A stretch of 64,000 nt of DNA from an uncultured Victivallaceae bacterium (GTDB taxonomy: Bacteria > Verrucomicrobiota > Lentisphaeria > Victivallales > Victivallaceae): the NCBI GenBank assembly GCA_944389925.1, contig CALXOD010000057.1:21071-85070 (forward strand). The letters are read 5' to 3'. Within the stretch, counting starts at the first letter, position 1, and every line of letters begins with the position of its first letter. The notes below the pieces were generated by a model. That model saw nothing but the letters and a program-made list of their open reading frames with translations. It did not search any database and had not been told where the DNA came from. Below are positions 50,626-59,092 of this stretch, one piece after another. The translations under genes were made by a program, and so were the position numbers.

Positions 50626-53583
50626 TTACCGCTCGGCGATATTCCTGCTCGGAGCAAGACTCAGCTGAATTGGGATCCCATGCCGGAAGCGGGCGGTCAC
50701 CGCAGTATTGCCATCTTCCGTCGGGATGGCCTGGGCTGCGCCGGAAAGAATCCGCCAGCCACCTTTCAGCCGGATGGTCACCAGGCGGTCGGCATCCTCC
50801 GTTTCCGGATAGGAGACATCTTCGATATCGTTGGCACTGGATTCGTCGCGGCGGAAGCCGGCGAGATCAGGAGTGTTGAGACTCAATGTCAACCGGCCGT
50901 CCACTTCCCGGAACATGACATAACCCGGGGTGTCGATCCCCAGCAGCGGCCCGGTATGGAAATCCGGTTGCGGCAGAAACGCCACCAGCGCGGTTACTCC
51001 GCTGCGATGATCCCGGATAGCATGACATCCGGCGTCGCGTCGCAACACCGTATAGGGTTTATTCTGCTGCAGGAGCTCCGCGAAAGCAGGCGCGTCGTCG
51101 GGCTTCATCCCCGTTTTGATAATGAATTCGTATCCGGCATGATCCGGAGTGACGCCGTGGTCGATGACGCAGGTGGCCATTGGGCCTTCCTGCATTTTTT
51201 TATCCGTGTGCCGGGGCGAAACACTGTTCTTCCGTTCAAAGCGAACCGGTCCCCCTTCCAGTACGAACCAGGCATTGTTACGGAAGTCTGCGGCCCAGAC
51301 AGGGGCGGTTTTGTTCAGTGCGACCGGCAGGGCGGTGATCGGCGTTGTATGCTGGAACCAGCCGGGGCGATTGCTTTCCGGACCGAGATGATATTGGAAT
51401 AAAGTGGTTTCCACTGGATTCCCCGGTTCGGAAGAGCGGATATCGCTGCCGAGGCAGATGAGGGTATCTCCGAAAGCGAAAACCGATTTAACCGCATGAA
51501 ACGCCGGATCGTAATGCGGCTTTTCCGGTTCGGTGATGATCATGCCGAAGAGACCGTATCGGCCCTCCAGATTGCTGCTGCCGTTGATGCGGTTATCCGG
51601 CAGAATACGCATTTCATGGCCCCGGCTCGGAGTGTCGAGGGTTTCCCACGGACGGTGAATGGAGGTCACTCCGGGGATGCGGTTCCAGTCCCAGCCGGTG
51701 GGGGTGTTCCCCTCTTCGTCAGGCGTACCAGTGCCGAGAATGTAGATGGCACCGTAACTCAGATACCGCCCGAAGCGATTGTAATCCTGATAGATTTCGC
51801 TGCCCCAGACATGACGGTTGAACCCTTTGAGCGTGACCATTATGTCGCCAGAGCGGTGAAGGCCGAAGCAGCCGTAATTGAAACTCCAATGCCCCTCCGG
51901 CTTTTTTCCCTGGAGCAGTGTGGTGATTTCCGGATCGCCATCCTGCCGGTAGAGTTCCAGACAGTCCGCAATCTGATTGCTGTTCAGGCGGCGGAACGGA
52001 ACACGCCCTTCCAGCCCGGTAGCAATATAAGGATTGCAATAAAGCCAGGCGCTGCGCAATGCACTTTTCAGCGCATCATCAGCTTGCTGATCCAGCGCCC
52101 ACGGCGTTCCGGCGAACAGGTGCCGGATCTGGGTCGCTCCGGTCAGTCCGCCGAAGGCGTAGGAGGGATAATGCCCCCAGTGATGGTACACACACCCGTC
52201 CGGCTTGACGAATGGAGCCGGTCCGGAGGAGGGATGCAATCCGTGGGAGATGAAACGGCTGAAGGCGGCGAGGTAGGCCGTCTTCTGCCGGAATTCCGTA
52301 TCCGGAATCAGCAGAATGGCAATCAGCGCGGCCCGTGCTTCAATGTTGAAATAGTCGGCGCTGATTGAAAATTCTCCCGGAGGGAGCAGTGCAGCGTTGA
52401 CGGTGTGGTGCCAGAAGCCGGCCCGGCAGATGGCGTCCCGGCGGCCGGTTTTTTCCAGCAGTTCACGCATCAGGAAAAAGGAGTGGTACAATTCCCGGGT
52501 ACTGTATCCGAGAATTGCCCGGGATCCCATACTGGAGCCGTCGGCGTAACCTTGATCCGCCAGATGATCGATCAACAGAAGATAGATGTCCGCCAATTCA
52601 CTGCGCAGGGCTTCATCCCGGGTTTCCAGATAAAGTTTTGCGGTCAGTTGAGCCATGGTGCCGAGGCTGCGCAACGGCAGGAAATCCCGAAGCAGCTCCC
52701 GGTTTCCCGGAACCTGTCCATATTGACGGGACAATACGCCGTAAAGGAGCGGACGGCCGGTGACGCGACCGTCTTCATGGCGCGTAATCTGATTGTCTTT
52801 CAGAAACTTTCTGACTGAACGCAATGCTCTGTCAAAACCGGCACCGCGCAGTTTTGCCCGGGATTCCTCCGGATGGATGAGTTCGGTCAGGCGCTGTTCC
52901 ACAGTACCGAGGTGACCGACAAAGGAGGAGGGGACGGCTGCGGGTGTTTCCGGACGCAGTGTTTCCAGCGCCAGCGGATCATGAGGCAGGGCCCGAATGA
53001 AAGAGGCGACCCGGTCGCGTTCCTGGTAACGATCATAAGTAACTGTGCCGGGAATTACGTCGTCGAAAAACAACGTTCCTGCGGCATCCGCGGGGGCGCG
53101 GAAACGGATTTCGTTCATTTCCTTATGCGGTTTTCCCTGCATGTCTCGGCTGTATACGGGCCAGAGCCGCCTCCAGCCGGTGAAATCGAGATTCATATCG
53201 AACCAGCAGTCATCTTCCGGCACGCCTTTGCGGCCGAAGCCGACGCGCAGCTGTTTGCCGGGCAGGGGGTGCTCGGCATAGACGTTCAGGGTCAGGATGC
53301 TGCGGGCTTCCGCACCGTAATGGTTCGTTGCCTCTTTATCGGTGAGAAACCAGGGACGGAAGTCAATGACGAGCGTTCCCCCCGGTTGAAAGGTCCAGGA
53401 GAGGGAGGTGTCTCCACCGATGTGGTGACGGGTGGAGAGAGCAGCTTGGGATCCGGCGGCATGGACCGAGGAAAGTGTTTCCGGTTTTTCGAAATCAAGC
53501 ATGCCGAAATCTACCGTCGTCTCCGGCGGCGTAACGGCGTTCCAGGCAAGTGCCGTAGCGAGAAGCATTCCAGTTACAGTCAT
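50626..53583 (-). CDS. Polysaccharide lyase family 8, chondroitin ABC lyase-like
   Basis: A 985-aa exported lyase with a signal peptide of about 18-22 residues. The N-terminal beta domain (about 25-200) contains SLSWTFQPGGTLVIDF and LDFTGWRRLWPVYSRDMQG, as in chondroitinase ABC. The alpha/alpha toroid (about 205-590) holds the active site. Against Proteus chondroitinase ABC I as I recall it, H468, Y475, R527 and E596 align with His501, Tyr508, Arg560 and Glu653. C-terminal beta domains follow. The His-His before GYS in the Proteus enzyme is A356-I357 here. ATG 53583 has AAGGA 7 bp upstream. Likely substrate: chondroitin/dermatan-type glycosaminoglycan. Confidence 0.88.
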   Translation of the reverse strand: MTVTGMLLATALAWNAVTPPETTVDFGMLDFEKPETLSSVHAAGSQAALSTRHHIGGDTSLSWTFQPGGTLVIDFRPWFLTDKEATNHYGAEARSILTLNVYAEHPLPGKQLRVGFGRKGVPEDDCWFDMNLDFTGWRRLWPVYSRDMQGKPHKEMNEIRFRAPADAAGTLFFDDVIPGTVTYDRYQERDRVASFIRALPHDPLALETLRPETPAAVPSSFVGHLGTVEQRLTELIHPEESRAKLRGAGFDRALRSVRKFLKDNQITRHEDGRVTGRPLLYGVLSRQYGQVPGNRELLRDFLPLRSLGTMAQLTAKLYLETRDEALRSELADIYLLLIDHLADQGYADGSSMGSRAILGYSTRELYHSFFLMRELLEKTGRRDAICRAGFWHHTVNAALLPPGEFSISADYFNIEARAALIAILLIPDTEFRQKTAYLAAFSRFISHGLHPSSGPAPFVKPDGCVYHHWGHYPSYAFGGLTGATQIRHLFAGTPWALDQQADDALKSALRSAWLYCNPYIATGLEGRVPFRRLNSNQIADCLELYRQDGDPEITTLLQGKKPEGHWSFNYGCFGLHRSGDIMVTLKGFNRHVWGSEIYQDYNRFGRYLSYGAIYILGTGTPDEEGNTPTGWDWNRIPGVTSIHRPWETLDTPSRGHEMRILPDNRINGSSNLEGRYGLFGMIITEPEKPHYDPAFHAVKSVFAFGDTLICLGSDIRSSEPGNPVETTLFQYHLGPESNRPGWFQHTTPITALPVALNKTAPVWAADFRNNAWFVLEGGPVRFERKNSVSPRHTDKKMQEGPMATCVIDHGVTPDHAGYEFIIKTGMKPDDAPAFAELLQQNKPYTVLRRDAGCHAIRDHRSGVTALVAFLPQPDFHTGPLLGIDTPGYVMFREVDGRLTLSLNTPDLAGFRRDESSANDIEDVSYPETEDADRLVTIRLKGGWRILSGAAQAIPTEDGNTAVTARFRHGIPIQLSLAPSRNIAER

Positions 53584-53640
53584 CAAACGTTCCTTTCCGG
53601 GATTCACTCATCAGACCGTCGATTGACGGTGTATTTCTCC

Positions 53641-53669
53641 ATAATAGCATCATTCCGCCATTTTTCCAG
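53641..53669 (-). promoter_or_regulatory. Possible promoter of the PL8 gene
   Basis: CTGGAA (53664-53669), a 17-bp spacer and TATTAT (53641-53646) on the minus strand. The -35 is weak. Just downstream, ACCGTC-GATT-GACGGT (53615-53630) is a perfect inverted repeat at about +4 to +19, a fitting place for a repressor. Confidence 0.4.
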
Positions 53670-53910
53670 AGGAAATGGGGGGTATGATTGCCATTCCATG
53701 TGGTTTCTTCAAGAGTAACCGGTGGCGGAGGAGGCGGTTAGTTATGGAATTTCGTCGTTGGGAATTTCAGGGAAGGGAAGCGACGGATATAAAAAATACC
53801 TTTCATCCTCTGACGTGCAAACTGGAATATCCGGGTTCGAGGCTTGCGCATCAAAGAAAAAGAATCCGGACCCCGAGCTGCGATAACGCCGGATGGACCG
53901 GGAACGAAAC

Positions 53911-53938
53911 TTGACTTTTCCTGGTTGTACGATATTTT
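53911..53938 (+). promoter_or_regulatory. Promoter of the MFS-fucosidase pair
   Basis: TTGACT (53911-53916), a 16-bp spacer and TATTTT (53933-53938), about 50 bp before the GTG start. Confidence 0.5.
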
Positions 53939-53988
53939 ATGCACTTTAAACACTGTCGGAGACTTAATGGGAAGGAGCCGGATCGGAA

Positions 53989-55233
53989 GTGAACCGGAGA
54001 GCTTTGCATTTCGGACGTTATGATTACGCCGCGTTTTCCGCTTCTGTAACCTATGCGTTGTGTTCGTTGTCCATTCCGCTGATGATCGTGGCGATGGGCG
54101 AAGATTTGAATTTCCCGCTGGATCGGGGCGGGATGGCTGCCGGGGGGGTATTGCATCTGGTGCGCAGCGTGACCATGGTGGTGGCATTGCTCCTGTGTGG
54201 AACGATTGCCGGTCGAATTGGCAAGCGTCTCTCCATGGGGGATTCCCTGCTGCTGATGGGCGGGGGAATTTTTCTTTGCTCGCTGGCTCCTGCCTACTGG
54301 ATGCTGATCCCCTGTTTGCTGATTGCGGGATTCGGTGAAGGCATCTGTGAAGGAATTGCCACGCCGTTTGTGCAGGATCTCCATCCGGATGCGCCGGAAC
54401 GGTATGTCAATATCGCACACTCTTTCTGGTCGGTTGGAATTGGCGCAGTGGTGATTCTGGTCGGAGGACTCCGGGCATGGGAGGTGAACTGGCGTATGAT
54501 TCTGGCTGCGATCGGGGTTCTGACTCTGCTGACTTCGCTGTTGTTTCTGTGGCGGGAACGACCGGAACGAAAATATCCGGAAACCAGAGGGGGCGTTTCC
54601 ACCCGGGAGATCTGGCGTTATTCGCTGGAGATTGCCCGGGTTCCGCAATTCTGGATTTGTGCATTGGCCATGTTTTTCGGTGCGGGGGCGGAGTTCGGAC
54701 TGACCTTCTGGGCGGCGGCCTATGTGCAGCTTCATTTTCACACCAGCGCCTGGGTGGCCGGGCTGGGAACCGGGGCGATTGCGCTGGGGATGTTTCTGGG
54801 GCGGACCGGATTCGGTTATTTTGCCCGTCCGGAGTATTTGCGTTATATTCTGCTGGGGGCGGGAGGAGGAACGATTCCGGTGACTTTGCTGCTGGCATTT
54901 CTGGAACCGACCTGGCTGCCGGGGGTATGGCCGCTGGTATTGCTTTTTATTCTGCTGGTTCTGGCGGGAATAGGGGTGGCGCCGTTCTGGCCTACCACTC
55001 AGGTATACGGGGTGTCGCATATGCCGCAGCTGGATTCGACGATGCTGTATATTTATTTTTCTGCGCTGGGGATTCCCGGATGCGGATTTTTTACCTGGCT
55101 GATGGGAGTCCTGGGCGATCACTTCGGGTTGAAGGGGACGATTCTGGTGGTGCCAGGCTGTCTTCTCTGTTTTGTTGCGATCATCTATTGGGAGTGCTGG
55201 GTGCTGGCGAAGCGGCGGGCAGCCCGGCAATAG
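53989..55233 (+). CDS. MFS transporter
   Basis: A 414-aa major facilitator with about 12 helices. The loop 2-3 signature region is GTIAGRIGKRLSMGDSLLL; GFGEGICEGIATPFVQDLHP lies in helix 5, and the second half repeats with GMFLGRTGFGYFARPEYL. It starts at GTG 53989. It resembles sugar/FGHS-type carriers in layout but carries no substrate-specific motif. The GH29 gene follows 97 bp later, so uptake of fucose or a fucosylated sugar is plausible by context. Confidence 0.85.
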   Translation: MNRRALHFGRYDYAAFSASVTYALCSLSIPLMIVAMGEDLNFPLDRGGMAAGGVLHLVRSVTMVVALLLCGTIAGRIGKRLSMGDSLLLMGGGIFLCSLAPAYWMLIPCLLIAGFGEGICEGIATPFVQDLHPDAPERYVNIAHSFWSVGIGAVVILVGGLRAWEVNWRMILAAIGVLTLLTSLLFLWRERPERKYPETRGGVSTREIWRYSLEIARVPQFWICALAMFFGAGAEFGLTFWAAAYVQLHFHTSAWVAGLGTGAIALGMFLGRTGFGYFARPEYLRYILLGAGGGTIPVTLLLAFLEPTWLPGVWPLVLLFILLVLAGIGVAPFWPTTQVYGVSHMPQLDSTMLYIYFSALGIPGCGFFTWLMGVLGDHFGLKGTILVVPGCLLCFVAIIYWECWVLAKRRAARQ

Positions 55234-55330
55234 GCCGATGTGGGAAGACTCGATACGAGAATGATTTTTGCGGGCGGATACGGCTGTCCGGCGGCATGGA
55301 ACATTCACAGCAACGGAAAGGAGACGGGGT

Positions 55331-56608
55331 ATGACGGCAGTCTGCGGAAAAGGGGGCGACATCGGATGGTTTGTACACGACCGGTTCGGGATGTTCATTC
55401 ACTGGGGCCTGTACGCCATGCCGGCCCGGCATGAATGGGTGCGTAATTACGAAGGCATCCGCGATCCGGAATATCGGATTTATTTTGAGCTGTTCAATCC
55501 GGATCTTTTCCAACCCCGGGAATGGGCACGGGCGGCGTCGGCGGCAGGAATGAAATATGTGGTTATTACCACCAAGCACCATGAAGGATTCTGCCTCTGG
55601 GACAGCCGTTACACGGATTACAAAGCTACCCGCACCCCTGCCGGGCGCGATCTGCTGCGGGAGATGGTGGATGCCTTCCGAGCAGAGGGATTGCGGATCG
55701 GTTTTTACTATTCGCTGCTGGACTGGCATCATCCTGATTTTATAATCGACCGGCTGCATCCGCACTTCTCCGATCCGGACCGGGAGGAACAAAACACGGG
55801 GCGAGATCCCCGGCGTTACGCGCAGTATATGCGCGATCAGGTGACGGAACTGTTGACCGGATATGGTAAAATCGACATCATCTGGTTCGACTTCTCCTAT
55901 CCCGGGGAAAACGGCAAGGGACGCGACGACTGGGAATCTGAAAAACTGCTGCATCTGGTGCGGGAACTGCAACCGGAGATCATCGTCAACAATCGCCTCG
56001 ATCTGCCCGGTATGGGGGATGTGCTGACGCCGGAGCAGTTTACACCGGAAGAGTGGCCGAAAGACAAGACCGGCCGCCCCGCCGTCTGGGAAGGATGCCA
56101 GACTTTTTCCGGTTCCTGGGGGTATCATCGGGATGAGAATACGTGGAAATCCCGCCGGATGTGTATTGAAATGCTGATTAACCACGTCAGCCGCGGTGGC
56201 AACCTGCTGATGAATGTGGGACCGACCGCCCGGGGGTATTTCGATGCGCGGGCACTGGATCGGCTGGAAGGCTTTGCGGAATGGATGCGGTATCACAGCC
56301 GGGCGATTTACGGCTGTACCGCGGCTCCGGATGAATGGCGGGCGCCCCAGGATTGCCGTTATACCTGGAATCCGGAAACGCGGCGTCTGTATCTGCACCT
56401 GTTCGCCTGGCCGTACAAGCATGTGCGGCTGGTCGGTCTGGGGGGCAAGGTGCGCTATGCGCAGCTGCTCAATGACGGCAGTGAAATCCGCCGGCCGCAT
56501 GATCAGATGCTGGTTTCTCAGGTGAAAGCAGCACAGGAGGATCTGGTGCTGGAGCTGCCGGTTACGCCGCCTCCGGTGGAAGTACCGGTCATTGAGCTGT
56601 TTCTCTGA
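55331..56608 (+). CDS. Alpha-L-fucosidase, GH29
   Basis: A 425-aa retaining glycosidase. FGMFIHWGLYAMPARHEW, GMKYVVITTKHHEGFCLWDS, FYYSLLDWHHPDF and the nucleophile D187 in IDIIWFDFSYP are GH29 landmarks; EGCQTFSGSWGYHRDEN and SRGGNLLMNVGPTARG complete the barrel, with a short beta domain after about 340. No signal peptide is seen, so it is probably cytoplasmic and works on imported fucosides. AAGGAG lies 7 bp upstream of ATG 55331; the in-frame extension upstream lacks a site. Confidence 0.92.
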   Translation: MTAVCGKGGDIGWFVHDRFGMFIHWGLYAMPARHEWVRNYEGIRDPEYRIYFELFNPDLFQPREWARAASAAGMKYVVITTKHHEGFCLWDSRYTDYKATRTPAGRDLLREMVDAFRAEGLRIGFYYSLLDWHHPDFIIDRLHPHFSDPDREEQNTGRDPRRYAQYMRDQVTELLTGYGKIDIIWFDFSYPGENGKGRDDWESEKLLHLVRELQPEIIVNNRLDLPGMGDVLTPEQFTPEEWPKDKTGRPAVWEGCQTFSGSWGYHRDENTWKSRRMCIEMLINHVSRGGNLLMNVGPTARGYFDARALDRLEGFAEWMRYHSRAIYGCTAAPDEWRAPQDCRYTWNPETRRLYLHLFAWPYKHVRLVGLGGKVRYAQLLNDGSEIRRPHDQMLVSQVKAAQEDLVLELPVTPPPVEVPVIELFL

Positions 56609-56632
56609 AATACGGTGAGAAGCCTGTAAAGC

Positions 56633-56667
56633 AAAAAAAGAGAGCCGCCGGAAGGCGGCTCTCTTTT
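56633..56667 (-). terminator. Bidirectional terminator between GH29 and 2-hydroxyacid dehydrogenase genes
   Basis: A perfect 14-bp stem (56636-56649 with 56654-56667) with GGAA loop. Seven Us follow on the minus strand and four on the plus strand, so it serves both converging genes, best for the minus one. Confidence 0.88.
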
Positions 56668-56693
56668 GGTTTCAATCGTGCACCACGGACTTT

Positions 56694-57713
56694 TCAGCGC
56701 AGACGTTCGTTAGTCATGGTGAGGAAGCGCTTCTTGGTGATTTCCGACTGCATCGGTTCGCCGTGGAAGAAGCGGTTGAATTCGTCCAGCAGGAACGGCA
56801 GGAACCGGTCACGACCGGTATAGCCTGCATTGTGCGGCGTCAGAATGACGTTGTCCAACTGATAGAACGGGGAATCATCCGGGAGCGGTTCCTGATAGAA
56901 AACGTCCAGAATGGCGGAGATCCGACCGCTCTGCAACACTTTCAACAAGGGTTCTTCCTGAGCCAGACGGGCCCGGCCGCCGTTGACGAAGGTGGCTCCG
57001 TCCTTGAGCAGAGCAAATTCTTTTTCGCCCAGGCGATGATAGTTTTCCTTGCTGACGCCGACCAGGCAGTGGAAGACGTCGGCCTGAGCCAGAACTTCTT
57101 CCAGCGTAGCCTTTTCCGCACCGAGAGCGGCCAGATCTTCCGCAGAGCTGTGGTTGGAGGCGATGAGGATGCGACCGGGCCGCAGCGGGGCGAGCATTTT
57201 CAACAGATGACGGGTGGTGTCGCCCATTCCCCAGATGCCGATGGTCATTTTCTTGATATCATGCATGTTGCCGGTTTCCGGCCAGTTCATCCGTTCATTT
57301 TTGCGCAGCATGGCGTATTTGGTCAGATTACGCTGGGCAAGGATCGTGGCCATCAGGGACCATTCTGCAACGGCTTCGGCCATAACCGGATTGGAGGTGG
57401 TGACATGCACGTCGGTGTTGTAGGTGGATTCATCCACGACTGCCGCGACGGAACCGGCGCAATGCCCGATGACTTTTGCCTTGGGGGCGGATTTCAGAAA
57501 CTCTTCCGTACAGACGGGAGAACCCCAGGTCGTGATGATGGCATCGTAATCCGCCAGCTGGCTCGTCCAGTCAGGATTGGTCAGATCGGCATCAAAAGCG
57601 GGAACCACTACGTTGAACCCATACTGTTTGGCTTTTCTTTCTCCTTCCGCGTTCCAGAACATGCGGGCCAGATTTTTGGCCGCAGTGACAAACAGGATTT
57701 TTTTCTCGGACAT
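56694..57713 (-). CDS. D-isomer-specific 2-hydroxyacid dehydrogenase family protein
   Basis: A 339-aa NAD-dependent dehydrogenase. The catalytic domain has AVVDESTYNTDVHVTTSNPVMAEAVAEW; the NAD Rossmann motif is GIWGMGDTTRHLLKML; the catalytic Arg/Glu/His set lies in FVNGGRARLAQEEPLL, DVFYQEPLP and LTPHNAGYTG. The arginine context (NGGRA rather than NTARG/NTGRG) is shifted but usable. Substrate unknown; a sugar-derived 2-keto or 2-hydroxy acid fits the island. GAGGA lies upstream of ATG 57713. Monocistronic, with a palindromic operator candidate upstream. Confidence 0.88.
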   Translation of the reverse strand: MSEKKILFVTAAKNLARMFWNAEGERKAKQYGFNVVVPAFDADLTNPDWTSQLADYDAIITTWGSPVCTEEFLKSAPKAKVIGHCAGSVAAVVDESTYNTDVHVTTSNPVMAEAVAEWSLMATILAQRNLTKYAMLRKNERMNWPETGNMHDIKKMTIGIWGMGDTTRHLLKMLAPLRPGRILIASNHSSAEDLAALGAEKATLEEVLAQADVFHCLVGVSKENYHRLGEKEFALLKDGATFVNGGRARLAQEEPLLKVLQSGRISAILDVFYQEPLPDDSPFYQLDNVILTPHNAGYTGRDRFLPFLLDEFNRFFHGEPMQSEITKKRFLTMTNERLR

Positions 57714-57809
57714 GTGCTTCCTCTTTTTTTCCGCTGGCGGCGGTTTCCGGAATGGAGTGATTCCCGGAGAAAATGACGCCAACTTGTTACTTCTGTTGAA
57801 TAATCATAT

Positions 57810-57830
57810 TATTACAATATAAGTGTAATA
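57810..57830. promoter_or_regulatory. 21-bp palindromic operator candidate
   Basis: TATTACA (57810-57816) and TGTAATA (57824-57830) are perfect 7-bp arms with a 7-bp spacer, about 100 bp upstream of the dehydrogenase. A TATATT -10 candidate (57816-57821, minus strand) lies within it, so a bound protein would block transcription. Confidence 0.5.
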
Positions 57831-57971
57831 TATATCCGTTTTCACATTTCGCCAGATACTGGAACAGGATAATTCGTTTTTTTTCGGCATGTTCCGCATT
57901 TATCGAGTGATGGGAGCAGGAGGGGAGGGGAAAAGGCGTAAGAGGAGGGATGGAGGGCTTGGATATCATGC

Positions 57972-58006
57972 AAAAAAAAGACAGCCGGAAATGTCCAGGC
58001 TGTCTT
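57972..58006 (-). terminator. Rho-independent terminator of the heparinase operon
   Basis: A 9-bp stem (57978-57986 with 57998-58006) followed on the minus strand by eight Us, 24 bp after the stop of the two-module protein gene. Confidence 0.85.
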
Positions 58007-58030
58007 GTTCTTGTGAAAAAAAACGGTGGC

Positions 58031-59059
58031 TTATTCCGCTTTCAGATTACGGATTTCGATTCCGAAATCCGCACCGGGCTTCGGCGTGCAGAAAATGAAG
58101 TCGATTCCGGTGACTGCTTCGGGGCTGCCACCGTCCACCACACCACCTTCCCAACGGAACACGCCATTCTGGCCCACGGTCAGGGTGACCGGAGTCCATT
58201 CCGACGGCGGCGGCGCTTTGAAGAAGCTCATCACCGTTTTCTTGTTGGCGGTATCGTACGCCCGGATGTAAACCTGAGAAGTCGGGCCCACGGCACGCAT
58301 GTCAAACGACAGCTTTTTCTGTACAAGATTAATCGGCTCGGCGAAATTCAGAATAACGCCTTCGTACCGGTTGAGCTGCTTGTATTCCACCGCGGATTTC
58401 CCCATGATGCGGATGACGCCGTCTTCAATCGTAACGACTGGATTCTGGGCAAAACGCGACCGGCCCTGCCCGGTATAGGTGCCGATTCCGGCGGTTGCCT
58501 GGATCATGGCGTCACGCGGAGAGTCAATGACTTCCACGGATTTGACTTTGAGATTCATCTCTTTCCCGCCCTGCGGAGTGCCGATATGGAACTGCAGGCG
58601 TTTGACCGAATCGGGCGCGGCACCGGAGACAACCGGTTTTTCCCAGTCCAGTGCGCCGTTTTCACCGGGTACCAGCAGAATGTCCGTATATTCTGCCGTC
58701 AATCTCGGGCGCCAGGTCTGGAAACTCCAGACCGGTTTTTTCAGATCGCCGGTATTATAGGCACGCACGTAAAAACCGCGCACCACCTCCGGTGTATCGG
58801 TTTTGACGCGGACTTTCAGCGCTTTGCCGGTCAGGTCAAGCGCTTCCGGAAGATCGACATTGAAAGAGAAATAGCGGTTTCCCTGCGCCTCAACCGCAGT
58901 AACCCCTTTGAGTTCCACAGTCAGGAGTCCGTCTTCTTCCATCAGGGTGCCGACATCCCCCTGTGCTTTTTTCAGCATGTCCGGTTTCAGCGGCAAGGCT
59001 TCGGCGAACAAAGCGCCGGAAATCATTCCGCACATCAGCATGGCAAACAGTTTAGTCAT
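58031..59059 (-). CDS. Exported two-module protein related to the heparinase N-terminus
   Basis: A 342-aa protein with a signal peptide (about 19 residues, ending ALFA) and two tandem beta-rich modules (about 25-180 and 190-342). Module 1 has KPVWSFQTW, LDWEKPVVSG and PDSVKRLQFHIGTP; module 2 has KTVMSFFKAP, FRWEGGVVDG and PEAVTGIDFIFCTP. The same pattern occurs twice in the neighbouring lyase, so this protein is made entirely of that module. A carbohydrate-binding beta-sandwich is a reasonable guess. ATG 59059 is fixed by AAGGAGG 10 bp upstream. It follows the lyase by 33 bp. Confidence 0.75.
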   Translation of the reverse strand: MTKLFAMLMCGMISGALFAEALPLKPDMLKKAQGDVGTLMEEDGLLTVELKGVTAVEAQGNRYFSFNVDLPEALDLTGKALKVRVKTDTPEVVRGFYVRAYNTGDLKKPVWSFQTWRPRLTAEYTDILLVPGENGALDWEKPVVSGAAPDSVKRLQFHIGTPQGGKEMNLKVKSVEVIDSPRDAMIQATAGIGTYTGQGRSRFAQNPVVTIEDGVIRIMGKSAVEYKQLNRYEGVILNFAEPINLVQKKLSFDMRAVGPTSQVYIRAYDTANKKTVMSFFKAPPPSEWTPVTLTVGQNGVFRWEGGVVDGGSPEAVTGIDFIFCTPKPGADFGIEIRNLKAE

Positions 59060-59092
59060 GGTGGGCATACCTCCTTGGTTGGTTTATCAGTT

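Larger units (their letters stand above)
53584..53988. other. 405-bp divergent region between PL8 and MFS genes
   Basis: It contains the PL8 promoter candidate and inverted repeat on the left and the MFS promoter on the right. Short open frames inside show no codon pattern or motif I would call a gene. Confidence 0.4.
57714..58030. other. 317-bp intergenic region
   Basis: It holds the AT-rich promoter/operator area of the dehydrogenase gene (about 57790-57850) and, on the right, the terminator of the upstream heparinase operon. No ORF here is convincing. Confidence 0.45.

Noticed and set aside
53851..55398. A 515-codon minus-strand frame across the MFS gene
   Set aside because: Ser/Pro/Gln/His-rich composition with no domain; the MFS reading on the plus strand has clear helices and motifs.
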